DNA of 64,000 nucleotides from C7867-006 sp035438705. Its GTDB lineage: Bacteria; Patescibacteriota; Minisyncoccia; Phycocordibacterales; DATDWN01. Positions 1 to 7,527 of this stretch are shown here, piece by piece (positions within the stretch are counted from its first letter, which is position 1; every line of letters begins with the position of its first letter). Under the pieces are notes generated by a model, which saw only the letters and a program-made list of their open reading frames with translations, did not search any database and was not told where the DNA came from. The position numbers and the translations under genes are program-made. The stretch is from NCBI GenBank assembly GCA_035438705.1, contig DAORIV010000002.1, positions 16,773 through 80,772 on the forward strand, in the 5' to 3' direction.

Positions 1-2
1 TA

Positions 3-884
3 GTTGGGTTGTGTGCAGATTTGAAAGAATCAACAAAAATGAATTTGTTTGCAGATAAGTTCCCAGAAAGATTTGTGGAGATCGGTGTGGCAGAGCAAAA
101 TCTAGCGAGTGTTGCATCCGGAATGGCAGCGATGGGCAAGATTCCATTCATATCTAGTTACGCAATGTTTTCTCCTGGACGAAACTGGGAGCAAATTCGC
201 ACTACTATATGTTATAACGACAGACCTGTGGTTATAGCGGGAAGTCATGCTGGGGTTTCTGTTGGTCCTGATGGTGGAACGCATCAAGCAATAGAAGACT
301 TGGCGATTACTCGCGTAATTCCAAACATGGTTGTTTTTTCTCCTTGTGATCATATTGAAGCAAAGAAAATAACTCTCGCCTCTGCAGAGCTCGGTAAGCC
401 AGCATATATACGTCTAGCAAGAGAGAAAACTCCAGTTATTACAACAATGGATACACCTTTTGAAGTTGGGAAAGGACAAATATTTTATGGAGAAGAAAAA
501 GGAAAAGCAGATGTGGGTATTGTTGCTACAGGGGCGCTTGTATACAAAGCTCTTAAAGTTGCAGAGAAACTTAAGGGTGATGGGATAAGTGCAAAAGTAT
601 TAAATATTTCAACAATAAAACCATTAGATAATGAGTCAGTGATTAATTTGGCAAAAACTTGTGGAGCGATTGTTTCTGTTGAAGAACATCAAATTGCTGG
701 AGGGCTTGGCTCTGCTGTTGTAGAATGTTTGTCTCAAAATTATCCAGTGCCACAAGAATTTATTGGAGTAAAAGATTTGTTTGGTCAGTCTGGCAAACAA
801 GATGAACTACTAGAGCACTACGAAATGGGCGAGAATCATATACTAAATGCTTGTAAAAAAGTTATAGGTAGGAAAAATTCCTAA
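3..884 (+). CDS. Transketolase C-terminal subunit (5' end outside window)
   Basis: The frame is open from base 3, so the gene begins upstream; about 293 residues are visible. The product carries the pyrimidine-binding and C-terminal domains of a split transketolase. Visible signatures are ADLKESTK, FPERFVEIGVAEQN, the GPDGGTHQAIED segment and the C-terminal VSVEEHQIAGGLGSAV. With a separate TPP-binding N-subunit it should transfer two-carbon units between sugar phosphates, linking pentose phosphates to glycolysis. The N-subunit is presumably just upstream. The last codons form part of the left arm of the palindromic element that follows. A DXS- or PDH-E1-beta-like relative is less likely because the residue pattern fits transketolase best. 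Confidence 0.88.
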   Translation, partial: VGLCADLKESTKMNLFADKFPERFVEIGVAEQNLASVASGMAAMGKIPFISSYAMFSPGRNWEQIRTTICYNDRPVVIAGSHAGVSVGPDGGTHQAIEDLAITRVIPNMVVFSPCDHIEAKKITLASAELGKPAYIRLAREKTPVITTMDTPFEVGKGQIFYGEEKGKADVGIVATGALVYKALKVAEKLKGDGISAKVLNISTIKPLDNESVINLAKTCGAIVSVEEHQIAGGLGSAVVECLSQNYPVPQEFIGVKDLFGQSGKQDELLEHYEMGENHILNACKKVIGRKNS

Positions 885-1022
885 TTATATTTTCAGAGTA
901 ACCTTAAAAATTCCAGCGAATTTTTAAGGCTAGTCCTCGGCCAAAGTCGTCAAGAACGGGGTGCCTTGACGACACCATGCTTTTGGCCTGCGGGTCCTCT
1001 GAAAACATAATTAGGAATTTTT
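873..1022 (+). repeat. Structured element family A, copy 1
   Basis: A near-perfect 26-nt inverted repeat (873-898 with 997-1022, one mismatch) encloses a folded core. The core has a 12-bp hairpin with loop CAGC around 902-929, the motif TCCTCGGCC (934-942), a 9-bp stem GTCGTCAAG/CTTGACGAC (946-954/964-972), ACCATGCT (974-981) and GGCCTGCGGGTC (985-996). The same unpaired motifs in the same order recur at 18425-18567 inside different stems. It overlaps the transketolase stop. Function unknown: a structured RNA, terminator or mobile palindrome are all possible. Confidence 0.75.
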
Positions 1023-1031
1023 GTGAATTCG

Positions 1032-1071
1032 TTGACTTAAGTAATTTATTAAACTAGCTTATAATAAGGAG
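1032..1071 (+). promoter_or_regulatory. Promoter and ribosome-binding site of the DUF1653 gene
   Basis: TTGACT (1032-1037) is followed after 17 nt by TAGCTT (1055-1060), which overlaps a TATAAT at 1060-1065. AAGGAG (1066-1071) lies 5 nt before the ATG. Which -10 is used cannot be decided from sequence. Confidence 0.55.
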
Positions 1072-1076
1072 TACAT

Positions 1077-1427
1077 ATGTCACTGCCAATGCCAGATAGA
1101 GTTCCAGAGCCAGGTTTCTATCATCACTACAAGCATGATCCAAAGAAAGGGGTTAATGATCATGCTTACGAAGTTGTCGGTATAGGTTTTCATACTGAGG
1201 ACAATGCACGAGAGGGTGAAGCACATTTTCTAATCTATCGACCTTTGTATGATCAGAGTGTTTTTCATGCTCAAACCAAACTAAAGCTTCCATGTTTTGA
1301 TGCTCGACCTCTCAAAATGTGGATGGAAGATGTTGTTGTTGATGGAAAGACAGTTCCTCGTTTCAAGAGGATTACTGATCCAAGAGTTATTGAGGAACTC
1401 GTGATTGTAAGGGAGGGTATGTACTAG
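1077..1427 (+). CDS. DUF1653 family protein
   Basis: A 116-residue protein with the pattern of DUF1653: an aromatic/histidine N-terminus (PGFYHHYKHD), HAYEVVGIGFHTE, a central IYRPLYDQS and ARPLKMWMEDV. Family function is unknown. The ATG has a strong AAGGAG site, unlike neighbouring core genes, and the gene stands alone with its own promoter and terminator. Base composition is visibly richer in G+C than the flanking metabolic genes. It is one of the cassette-like single genes of this window. Confidence 0.8.
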   Translation: MSLPMPDRVPEPGFYHHYKHDPKKGVNDHAYEVVGIGFHTEDNAREGEAHFLIYRPLYDQSVFHAQTKLKLPCFDARPLKMWMEDVVVDGKTVPRFKRITDPRVIEELVIVREGMY

Positions 1428-1435
1428 TTTGAACT

Positions 1436-1464
1436 AAAAAGCTCGGATAGATTCCGAGCTTTTC
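1436..1464. terminator. Bidirectional hairpin terminator
   Basis: AGCTCGGA and TCCGAGCT form an 8-bp stem with loop TAGAT, extended by A and T runs on both sides. It lies between the convergent DUF1653 and PfkB genes. Confidence 0.85.
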
Positions 1465-1466
1465 GC

Positions 1467-2468
1467 TTATATTTTACTTAGTTTATATTCCTCAGGGGCA
1501 TTTTTTAGATACTCTTCAAGTTTTTCCCTTGTAAGTAGTCCTTTCTGTGCGCCAACTTGTTGTACCACTGACATTGAGTTTATCGGTGCCCATGAAAGTG
1601 CTTCGTGAAGAGTTTTTCCAAGTATTAAAGCAGAGACAACTGTTGAAGCAAAAGCATCTCCAGCTCCTGTTGCTTCAACTGGAGTGTGCGGATATACCGG
1701 CATAAAGTAAGCCTCATCTGTAGCAGGGTCGTATGAGTATGCTCCTTGGAAACCATCTGTCATTACAACTTTTTTTGGTCCTAGACTCGCTAGACCTTTC
1801 ATCAAAGTTTTTGGATCACGACCAGTCTCGCCAAGTATTCTTTGAGCTTCCTCTACATTACAGAAAAAGATTTCAGTATTTTTATAAATTCTATCTAGAA
1901 CTTCTTTACCCATTTTCATTTGGAATGTTCCAGGCTGGAAGGCAAGTTTTGTTTCAGGGTGTTTCTCAACAAAATCCACGATCTGCATTTGGAAATCTAT
2001 AGTATTTTCTCCGAGTGAAGTTAGATAAATCCATTTAGGAGCGACATCCATCTTAAAATCATACTTGTAGTGTTCGTGTTTAACTAAAATAGTTCTGTTT
2101 GCTTCGTACCATAATACGTAGTGGTAGTTTGTTTTGTTGTCTGGGTCTACATGCATATAAGTAGTATCTACTCCATCTTTTTGCAGGGATGTTAGACAAT
2201 CCTCTCCATCTCTATCTTTACCCACGTATGAGTATAGAGCTGAATGTAGACCAAGTCGGCTAGCCGAAACAGCAGCGTTGGCACAGTTTCCAACTGCGTA
2301 ACATATTTCTACAGACTCAAATGGAACTTTGTCTCCATATCTTACACAAAGTTCACATTCTTCATTGTTTATCTTGCAATGGGTTGAAGCGTCTTTAATT
2401 CTAATAAAAGCATCTACCACCGTGTCGCCAATAGCGAGCATATCTATCTGTTTGTTTTCGTTTGTCAT
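1467..2468 (-). CDS. PfkB/ribokinase-family carbohydrate kinase
   Basis: A 333-residue sugar or nucleoside kinase of the ribokinase fold. It shows the N-terminal GDTVVDAF, the small-residue stretch GNCANAAVSASRLG and the catalytic anion-hole motif ATGAGDAFAS near residue 268. It should phosphorylate a sugar or nucleoside with ATP in the cytoplasm; the substrate cannot be read from sequence. The ATG at 2468 is chosen over longer in-frame starts because homology begins there and a TATACT box lies 7 nt upstream. It is divergent from the aldolase gene with a 47-nt shared promoter region, which suggests a role in sugar-phosphate metabolism. Confidence 0.85.
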   Translation of the reverse strand: MTNENKQIDMLAIGDTVVDAFIRIKDASTHCKINNEECELCVRYGDKVPFESVEICYAVGNCANAAVSASRLGLHSALYSYVGKDRDGEDCLTSLQKDGVDTTYMHVDPDNKTNYHYVLWYEANRTILVKHEHYKYDFKMDVAPKWIYLTSLGENTIDFQMQIVDFVEKHPETKLAFQPGTFQMKMGKEVLDRIYKNTEIFFCNVEEAQRILGETGRDPKTLMKGLASLGPKKVVMTDGFQGAYSYDPATDEAYFMPVYPHTPVEATGAGDAFASTVVSALILGKTLHEALSWAPINSMSVVQQVGAQKGLLTREKLEEYLKNAPEEYKLSKI

Positions 2469-2503
2469 ATGGAAAAGTATACCACAATGAAAGTTGGCTA
2501 TGA

Positions 2504-2509
2504 TATACT
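2504..2509 (+). promoter_or_regulatory. -10 box of the aldolase operon (leaderless type)
   Basis: TATACT ends 6 nt before the ATG at 2516, so transcription should start on or next to the initiation codon. Confidence 0.6.
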
Positions 2510-2515
2510 TTTGTA

Positions 2516-3382
2516 ATGAAAACATTAAAACAAACAGTGCAGGAAGCAAGGGAGAAAAAAGTTGCAGTAGGACATTTTAATATATCTAATCTAGAGGCGT
2601 TATGGGGTATTTTCAGAGCCGCACAAAGTCTGAATGTGCCGGTAATTATTGGGGTATCAGAAGGTGAGAGGGATTTTGTTGGGGTTAAACAAGTTGCTGC
2701 AGTAGTAAAAAGTATTAGAGAGGAATATGACTATCCTATATATCTAAACGCTGATCACACATACTCATTTGATAAAGTGAAAGAAGCAATAGATGCTGGT
2801 TTTGACTCTGTTATTGTAGATGGAGCAAAACTTTCTTTTGAAGAAAATGTAAAAATGACAAAACAATGTGTCGATTATGCTCGTGCTTCAGGTAGAGAAG
2901 TTTTGGTTGAGGCAGAGTTGGGTTATATTGGTCAGTCATCAAAAGTGTTAGATGAAATTCCAGAAGGTGTGATGCTAGATGAGAGTTCTCTGACGGATCC
3001 AGCAAAAGCAAAAGAGTTTGTAGAACTAACCGGTGTAGATATGCTCGCTCCTGCAGTAGGAAACTTTCATGGGATGCTTCGAGGAGGAGTTGATCCAAAA
3101 CTAAACATAGAAAGAGTGAAAGCTATTTCAGATAGTACCGGTATTCCGCTCGTGCTTCACGGCGGTTCAGGAAACTCAGAAGATGATTTCAAACAGGCGA
3201 TAGCAAACGGAATAAATATTGTTCATATAAATACAGAAATACGCCTAGCTTTTAGAGATGCGGTGAAAAAAGCACTTCAAGAAAACCCAGACGAAGTTGC
3301 ACCATATAAGTTTCTTAAACCTGGAATGCTTGCGGTACAGGAAGTAGTAACTAATAAATTAAAATTTTTTAATAATTTATAA
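2516..3382 (+). CDS. fba: Class II fructose-bisphosphate aldolase family protein
   Basis: A 288-residue zinc-dependent TIM-barrel aldolase that would split fructose 1,6-bisphosphate (or tagatose bisphosphate) into two triose phosphates. Metal and substrate residues are in place: NADHTYS (D80, H81), VEAELGYIG (E134), GNFHGM (H185), HGGSG (215-219) and INTEIR (239 onward). The family form HLDHG is replaced by NADHT, as in the more divergent class II subgroup, so specificity for fructose is likely but not proven. It has no Shine-Dalgarno site and is followed after 1 nt by the FAD oxidase, so the two form an operon. Confidence 0.85.
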   Translation: MKTLKQTVQEAREKKVAVGHFNISNLEALWGIFRAAQSLNVPVIIGVSEGERDFVGVKQVAAVVKSIREEYDYPIYLNADHTYSFDKVKEAIDAGFDSVIVDGAKLSFEENVKMTKQCVDYARASGREVLVEAELGYIGQSSKVLDEIPEGVMLDESSLTDPAKAKEFVELTGVDMLAPAVGNFHGMLRGGVDPKLNIERVKAISDSTGIPLVLHGGSGNSEDDFKQAIANGINIVHINTEIRLAFRDAVKKALQENPDEVAPYKFLKPGMLAVQEVVTNKLKFFNNL

Positions 3383-3383
3383 A

Positions 3384-5036
3384 ATGAAACTTACACAAAA
3401 AGATTTAGCTGAAAAAATAAAAACTATTTTTAAAGGAGAAATTATTTTTGATGAAAAAACATTAGATACTTACAGTAGAGATGCGAGTCTCTTGGAAGTA
3501 AAACCAGAACTAGTTTTGTTCCCACAAGATTCTGAGGATATACAAAAGTTAGTAAAATTTGTTGCAGAAAATAAAGCAGACAATCCAAATCTTTCAATAA
3601 CTGCACGTTCAGCGGGTACATGTATGTCTGGCGGGTCACTATCAGAGTCTATGGTCATGGATATGACAAAACACATAAATGGTATTAAAGAGGTAAATAG
3701 TGAAGAAGCTACTGCACTACCTGGGACATTTTATAGAGATTTTGAAACAGAGACTCTTAAGCACAATGCAATACTTCCGAGTTACACTGCATCAAAAATG
3801 TTAAACACTGTTGGTGGAATGGTGGCAAATAACTCTGCTGGAGAAAAAACATTGGCATACGGAAAAACAGAAGAATATGTAAAAGAAATGAAAGTTATTT
3901 TTGCTGATGGCAATGAATATGTAACAAAGCCACTGAATAAAGAAGAATTAGAAAGAAAAATGGCTCAGGGGGATTATGAAGGAAATATTTACAAAAATTT
4001 GTGGAACTTGATACAAGAAAATGAGAAAGCAATAAAGTATGCTAAGCCAGATGTATCAAAAAATTCTGCAGGTTACTACTTGTGGAATGTCTGGGATGGA
4101 AATACATTTGATATCAATAAACTTTTAACGGGCTCACAGGGAACGCTTTGTATAATTACAGAAATTAAATTCAAACTCGTTCCTGTCAAAAAGAAATCAA
4201 AACTTTTTGTTATTTTTATGAGAGACTTAGAAAATCTAAGTGAGTTAGTGAACGAAATACTTCCGTTTAAACCAGAATCTTTAGAGTCATATGATGATAG
4301 TACTATGAAACTAGCTATAAGGTTTTTGCCTGAAATGATAAAGAAAATGAAAGTAAATCATTTCTTGAAACTTATGTTTGGTTTTTTGCCAGAAGTAGGA
4401 ATGATGTTAAAAGGAGGAATACCAAAACTTATTTTATTGGTTGAGTTTGGTGGAGATGAAGATGCTGAGATAGATAAAAAAATGAAAGATTTGTATGCAA
4501 AGATACATCATTTCGGTTTTACAATGAGAATGTCTAGATCTGAAGAGGAGTCTAGTAAGTATTGGACTATTAGACGAGAAAGTTTCAATTTACTAAGACA
4601 GCATGTAAAAGGTGCCAGAACTGCGCCGTTCATCGATGATGTAGTTGTAAAACCAGAATACTTACCAGCATTTTTGCCAAAGATGCGAAAGATTTTGGAT
4701 GAACATAAGTTGGTTTACACTATTGCTGGGCATGCTGGAAATGGAAACTTTCACATTATCCCTCTTATGAACATGAAGGATCCAAAAAATGCAGAGCTTA
4801 TTCCTATAGTTTCAGATAAAATATATAGTCTAGTTAAAGAGTACAGGGGTTCTATAGATGCAGAACACAATGATGGTATCATTCGTACACCGTATCTTGA
4901 GCAAATGTTTGGCCATGAAATGATTCAGATTTTTAAGAAAACTAAGGATATTTTTGACCCTAAAAACATATTTAATCCAGGTAAAAAAGTGGGTGGAACT
5001 AAAGAATATATGCTAAGTCATATTGTGAAGTCATAA
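3384..5036 (+). CDS. FAD-linked oxidase (GlcD/D-lactate dehydrogenase family)
   Basis: A 550-residue flavoprotein with an N-terminal FAD_binding_4 domain (ELVLFPQDSEDIQKLV, ARSAGTCMSGGSLSES, GGMVANNSAGEKTLAYGK, TGSQGTLCIITEIKF) and a C-terminal FAD-oxidase_C domain containing GHAGNGNFHIIPLM and DAEHNDGIIRTPYLEQMFG. Members oxidise 2-hydroxy acids such as glycolate or D-lactate. No iron-sulphur (GlcF) partner or C-terminal ferredoxin extension is present here, so the electron acceptor is unknown. Coupled to the aldolase with 1 nt between the genes. Its stop sits at the foot of palindromic element B1. Confidence 0.83.
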   Translation: MKLTQKDLAEKIKTIFKGEIIFDEKTLDTYSRDASLLEVKPELVLFPQDSEDIQKLVKFVAENKADNPNLSITARSAGTCMSGGSLSESMVMDMTKHINGIKEVNSEEATALPGTFYRDFETETLKHNAILPSYTASKMLNTVGGMVANNSAGEKTLAYGKTEEYVKEMKVIFADGNEYVTKPLNKEELERKMAQGDYEGNIYKNLWNLIQENEKAIKYAKPDVSKNSAGYYLWNVWDGNTFDINKLLTGSQGTLCIITEIKFKLVPVKKKSKLFVIFMRDLENLSELVNEILPFKPESLESYDDSTMKLAIRFLPEMIKKMKVNHFLKLMFGFLPEVGMMLKGGIPKLILLVEFGGDEDAEIDKKMKDLYAKIHHFGFTMRMSRSEEESSKYWTIRRESFNLLRQHVKGARTAPFIDDVVVKPEYLPAFLPKMRKILDEHKLVYTIAGHAGNGNFHIIPLMNMKDPKNAELIPIVSDKIYSLVKEYRGSIDAEHNDGIIRTPYLEQMFGHEMIQIFKKTKDIFDPKNIFNPGKKVGGTKEYMLSHIVKS

Positions 5037-5158
5037 AAATCTCTTTCTTTTCATAATTTTTTTAGAAACAGAATATCCGCCTGATGGCGGATTTCTTCGC
5101 GCTCATGTATTCATTCATTCCGCGATGTTCTAAAAAAATTATGAGTCAACGAGATTTT
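5036..5158 (+). repeat. Structured element family B, copy 1
   Basis: The outer arms AAAATCTC/GAGATTTT (5036-5043/5151-5158) and a perfect 16-bp stem (5052-5067/5128-5143) enclose the family core: ACAGAATA, an ATCCGCC-TGAT-GGCGGAT hairpin, TTCTTCGCGCTC and TTCCGCGATGTTC. TCGCG pairs with CGCGA. Related copies lie at 30016-30135 (reverse), 45994-46110 and 57833-57921. Confidence 0.75.
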
Positions 5159-5175
5159 CCACTTCCATTTCACCT

Positions 5176-5394
5176 AAAATCAACTAATTTTGTAATTTTT
5201 AGAGACTGCGGAGGTAATTAGTAATTAAAGACGAAGATGAAGTAAGCACGAAGCAGTGTTTGACGACAAGTATTCGAGGAGGAGTTTGCGAGAGTGCTAC
5301 AAATCCAGGATATTAATTGCTTGATTGCCGAGCGATAGTAAAATCTCACCAGAGATTTATGCGTGCTCTATAAATTACAAAATTAGTTGATTTT
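5176..5394. repeat. Single 219-nt palindromic element (E)
   Basis: Perfect 23-nt terminal arms (5176-5198 with 5372-5394), continuing to 28 of 29 pairs, enclose about 160 nt of structured sequence. This includes an AAATCTC-ACCA-GAGATTT hairpin around 5341-5358 and GTAAGCAC pairing with GTGCTAC. No open reading frame fits. On the minus strand its interior resembles the family C core (CGAATACTTGTCGTCA), but this is weak. Together with element B1 it fills the 385-nt gap between the oxidase and bL25 genes. Confidence 0.65.
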
Positions 5395-5409
5395 TTATCC
5401 CTTTTATCC

Positions 5410-5415
5410 TATACT
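5410..5415 (+). promoter_or_regulatory. -10 box of bL25 gene (leaderless type)
   Basis: TATACT ends 6 nt before the ATG at 5422, with no ribosome-binding site between them. Confidence 0.6.
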
Positions 5416-5421
5416 AGCCAA

Positions 5422-6060
5422 ATGATTATTTTAGAAGCAGAGACACGAGATAAGTCTGTTGATTTAAATTCTCTAAGAAAGGGAGGCAAAATTCCTGCTG
5501 TTTTCTATGGAAAAAAGACAGAATCTACACCGATTTCTCTACAAATGAATGCATTTGTATCAGCATGGAGAAAAATGGGTGAATCTGGTGTTATTTCTAT
5601 AAAAACTTCAAAGGGTACAGTGGATACACTTATTCACGATGTACAACTAGATCCAGTAACAGACATGCCAGTTCACGTTGATTTCTATGTGTTTGAAAAA
5701 GGTAAGAAAGTTGAAGTGGACGTTCCTCTTGAGTTCGTGGGGGTTTCTCCTGCAGTTAAAGATCTAGGTGGAAATCTAGTTAAAGCTTTACAAGAGCTTA
5801 AAATATCATCTGATCCTCAAAGCATTCCACATGAAATTGCAGTAGATATTTCATCACTTGTTGATTTTGATAGTAAAATTATTGCAAGTGACATTAAACT
5901 TCCAGCTGGAGTTACATTAGTAGAAAATCCAGAAGAAGTTGTGGCGGCTATTGTTAGACAAAAGGAGGAGTCAGACGAACCAAGTGCTCCTATCGACCTA
6001 AGTTCAATTGAAGTAGAGAAGAAGGGTAAGAAAGAAGAGGAAGGAGAATCTGCAGAATAA
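5422..6060 (+). CDS. rplY: 50S ribosomal protein bL25 (Ctc/TL5 form)
   Basis: A 212-residue protein that binds 5S rRNA in the central protuberance of the large subunit. The N-terminal L25 domain begins with LEAETRDKSVDLNSLRKGGKIPAVFYG, shown here only in part as KGGKIPAVFYG, and is followed by the beta-rich TL5/Ctc C-terminal domain (VPLEFVGVSPAVKDLGG, IPHEIAVDISSL). An acidic/lysine tail ends the protein. It is a monocistronic gene with a leaderless-type start and a strong terminator. Confidence 0.92.
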   Translation: MIILEAETRDKSVDLNSLRKGGKIPAVFYGKKTESTPISLQMNAFVSAWRKMGESGVISIKTSKGTVDTLIHDVQLDPVTDMPVHVDFYVFEKGKKVEVDVPLEFVGVSPAVKDLGGNLVKALQELKISSDPQSIPHEIAVDISSLVDFDSKIIASDIKLPAGVTLVENPEEVVAAIVRQKEESDEPSAPIDLSSIEVEKKGKKEEEGESAE

Positions 6061-6068
6061 AAAAAGAG

Positions 6069-6090
6069 GAGCCCGAAAGGGCTCTTTTTT
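6069..6090 (+). terminator. Terminator of bL25 gene
   Basis: GAGCCC-GAAA-GGGCTC followed by a run of six T. Confidence 0.88.
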
Positions 6091-6126
6091 GTAATCATGG
6101 GTGTAATAAAACGTCTCAAAATAGTG

Positions 6127-6132
6127 TATAAT
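6127..6132 (+). promoter_or_regulatory. -10 box of the murein hydrolase gene (leaderless type)
   Basis: TATAAT ends 6 nt before the ATG at 6139, which decides that start over the upstream in-frame ATG at 6097. Confidence 0.6.
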
Positions 6133-6138
6133 ATAAAA

Positions 6139-7509
6139 ATGTCAGAACGGTTATTTTTAATGGTAAAAAATCTAAAATTTGTAACAATTTTGTTTGTTTT
6201 TGTACTTATTTTTCTGAGCCCTTCTAGCTCATTTGCTATAACTCAGGAAGAACAGGAGGCAATTTGGAGAGCAGAGTTGGCGCAAACTGAGGCAGATATT
6301 GCTAAATGGCAATCGATTTTAAGTAGTACTAAAGCAAATACCAAATCCCTCCAAGAAGAGGCTGCACTTTTGAATGCAAAAATTAAACAAGCACAGGCGG
6401 TTATAAAACAGAGAAACATTAACATCGCACAGTTAGGCAACCAAATAAAAGATAAACAGAAAAAGATTCTTACTCTTGAACAAAAAATAGAGAAAGGGCA
6501 TGATTCTTTGGCACAATTGATAAGAAAAACTAATGAAATAGACGAGTTTTCTTTGCCGGAAGTAGTTTTGGGTAATAAAGATATTTCTGAGTTTTTTTCT
6601 GATGTGGATGATTTTCAGTCTATTAAAAGATCTTTAGCTGAACTTTTTGAAGATATTCGAGAAACAAAGACACTTACAGAAAAAGAAAAACAAAGTCTGG
6701 GTGAGGCGCAGGACAAGGAGCTTGATACAAAGGCAGCTGTAGAGGCTCAAAAAAAAGAGGTAGAAAAAAATGAAAAAGAAAAGCAGTATTTAATTTCTGT
6801 AAATAAAACCCAAGAAAAAACGTATGAACAGGTAATTGCAGATAGACAGAAAAAGGCTGCAGAAATAAAAGCCAAACTTTTTAAACTTGCTGGTGGTTCT
6901 GCAGCAATTCCTTTCGGAACAGCCCTAACTTATGCACAATCAGCTTCTGCTAAGACAGGTGTTTCTCCAGCATTTATACTTGCAATTTTAACTCAAGAAA
7001 GTAGTTTAGGGGCCAATGTTGGCAAGTGTTATTTAACAGACACAAGTACTGGTGCGGGTGTAAATACTGCTGGAACAAAAAGTTTCCCAAATGTGATGAA
7101 GTCACCTCGTGATACGGTTCCTTTTTTGGAGATAACAAACCGACTTGGTTTTGACTGGAAAACTACAGTAGTTTCATGTCCTATAGCTGGTGTGGCTGGC
7201 TATGGAGGAGCTATGGGTCCAGCACAATTCATTCCATCTACTTGGCATATTTTTGATGATAAGTTAAAGGATATATTTGGAACAGATTCTAATCCATGGA
7301 ATCCTGAACACGCTTTTATGGCTTCAGCATTGTTTTTATCTGATTTGGGAGCTAAAACAGCAACATTTAGTGCAGAATCAAGGGCTGCTTGTCGATACTA
7401 TGGAGGAGGCGCATCGACTTGTTCTTATAGTAGAAGTGTTATGAAGCTGAAAGATAGTATTCAGGCAGATATTGATTATTTGAATCAATATGGGGTATCT
7501 AGAAGATAA
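6139..7509 (+). CDS. Secreted coiled-coil murein hydrolase (lytic transglycosylase-like)
   Basis: A 456-residue exported protein. A signal peptide (hydrophobic VTILFVFVLIFLSPSSSFA) is followed by a long coiled coil to about residue 255, as in EnvC/PcsB-type division hydrolases. The C-terminal domain has the lytic-transglycosylase pattern: VSPAFILAILTQESSLG with the catalytic glutamate in QES, then GYGGAMGPAQFIPSTW as in MltB-like enzymes. It should cleave glycan strands outside the membrane, perhaps activated through the coiled coil during division or remodelling. Start chosen from the promoter position and signal peptide. Confidence 0.82.
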   Translation: MSERLFLMVKNLKFVTILFVFVLIFLSPSSSFAITQEEQEAIWRAELAQTEADIAKWQSILSSTKANTKSLQEEAALLNAKIKQAQAVIKQRNINIAQLGNQIKDKQKKILTLEQKIEKGHDSLAQLIRKTNEIDEFSLPEVVLGNKDISEFFSDVDDFQSIKRSLAELFEDIRETKTLTEKEKQSLGEAQDKELDTKAAVEAQKKEVEKNEKEKQYLISVNKTQEKTYEQVIADRQKKAAEIKAKLFKLAGGSAAIPFGTALTYAQSASAKTGVSPAFILAILTQESSLGANVGKCYLTDTSTGAGVNTAGTKSFPNVMKSPRDTVPFLEITNRLGFDWKTTVVSCPIAGVAGYGGAMGPAQFIPSTWHIFDDKLKDIFGTDSNPWNPEHAFMASALFLSDLGAKTATFSAESRAACRYYGGGASTCSYSRSVMKLKDSIQADIDYLNQYGVSRR

Positions 7510-7515
7510 ATAGTA

Positions 7516-7521
7516 TATAAT
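7516..7521 (+). promoter_or_regulatory. -10 box of the S9 peptidase gene (leaderless type)
   Basis: TATAAT ends 6 nt before the ATG at 7528. Confidence 0.6.
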
Positions 7522-7527
7522 CATTAA

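Noticed and set aside
873..1022. Simple intrinsic terminator for transketolase
   Set aside because: The core is too long, lacks a T tract directly after the stem, and has conserved motifs shared with a distant copy.
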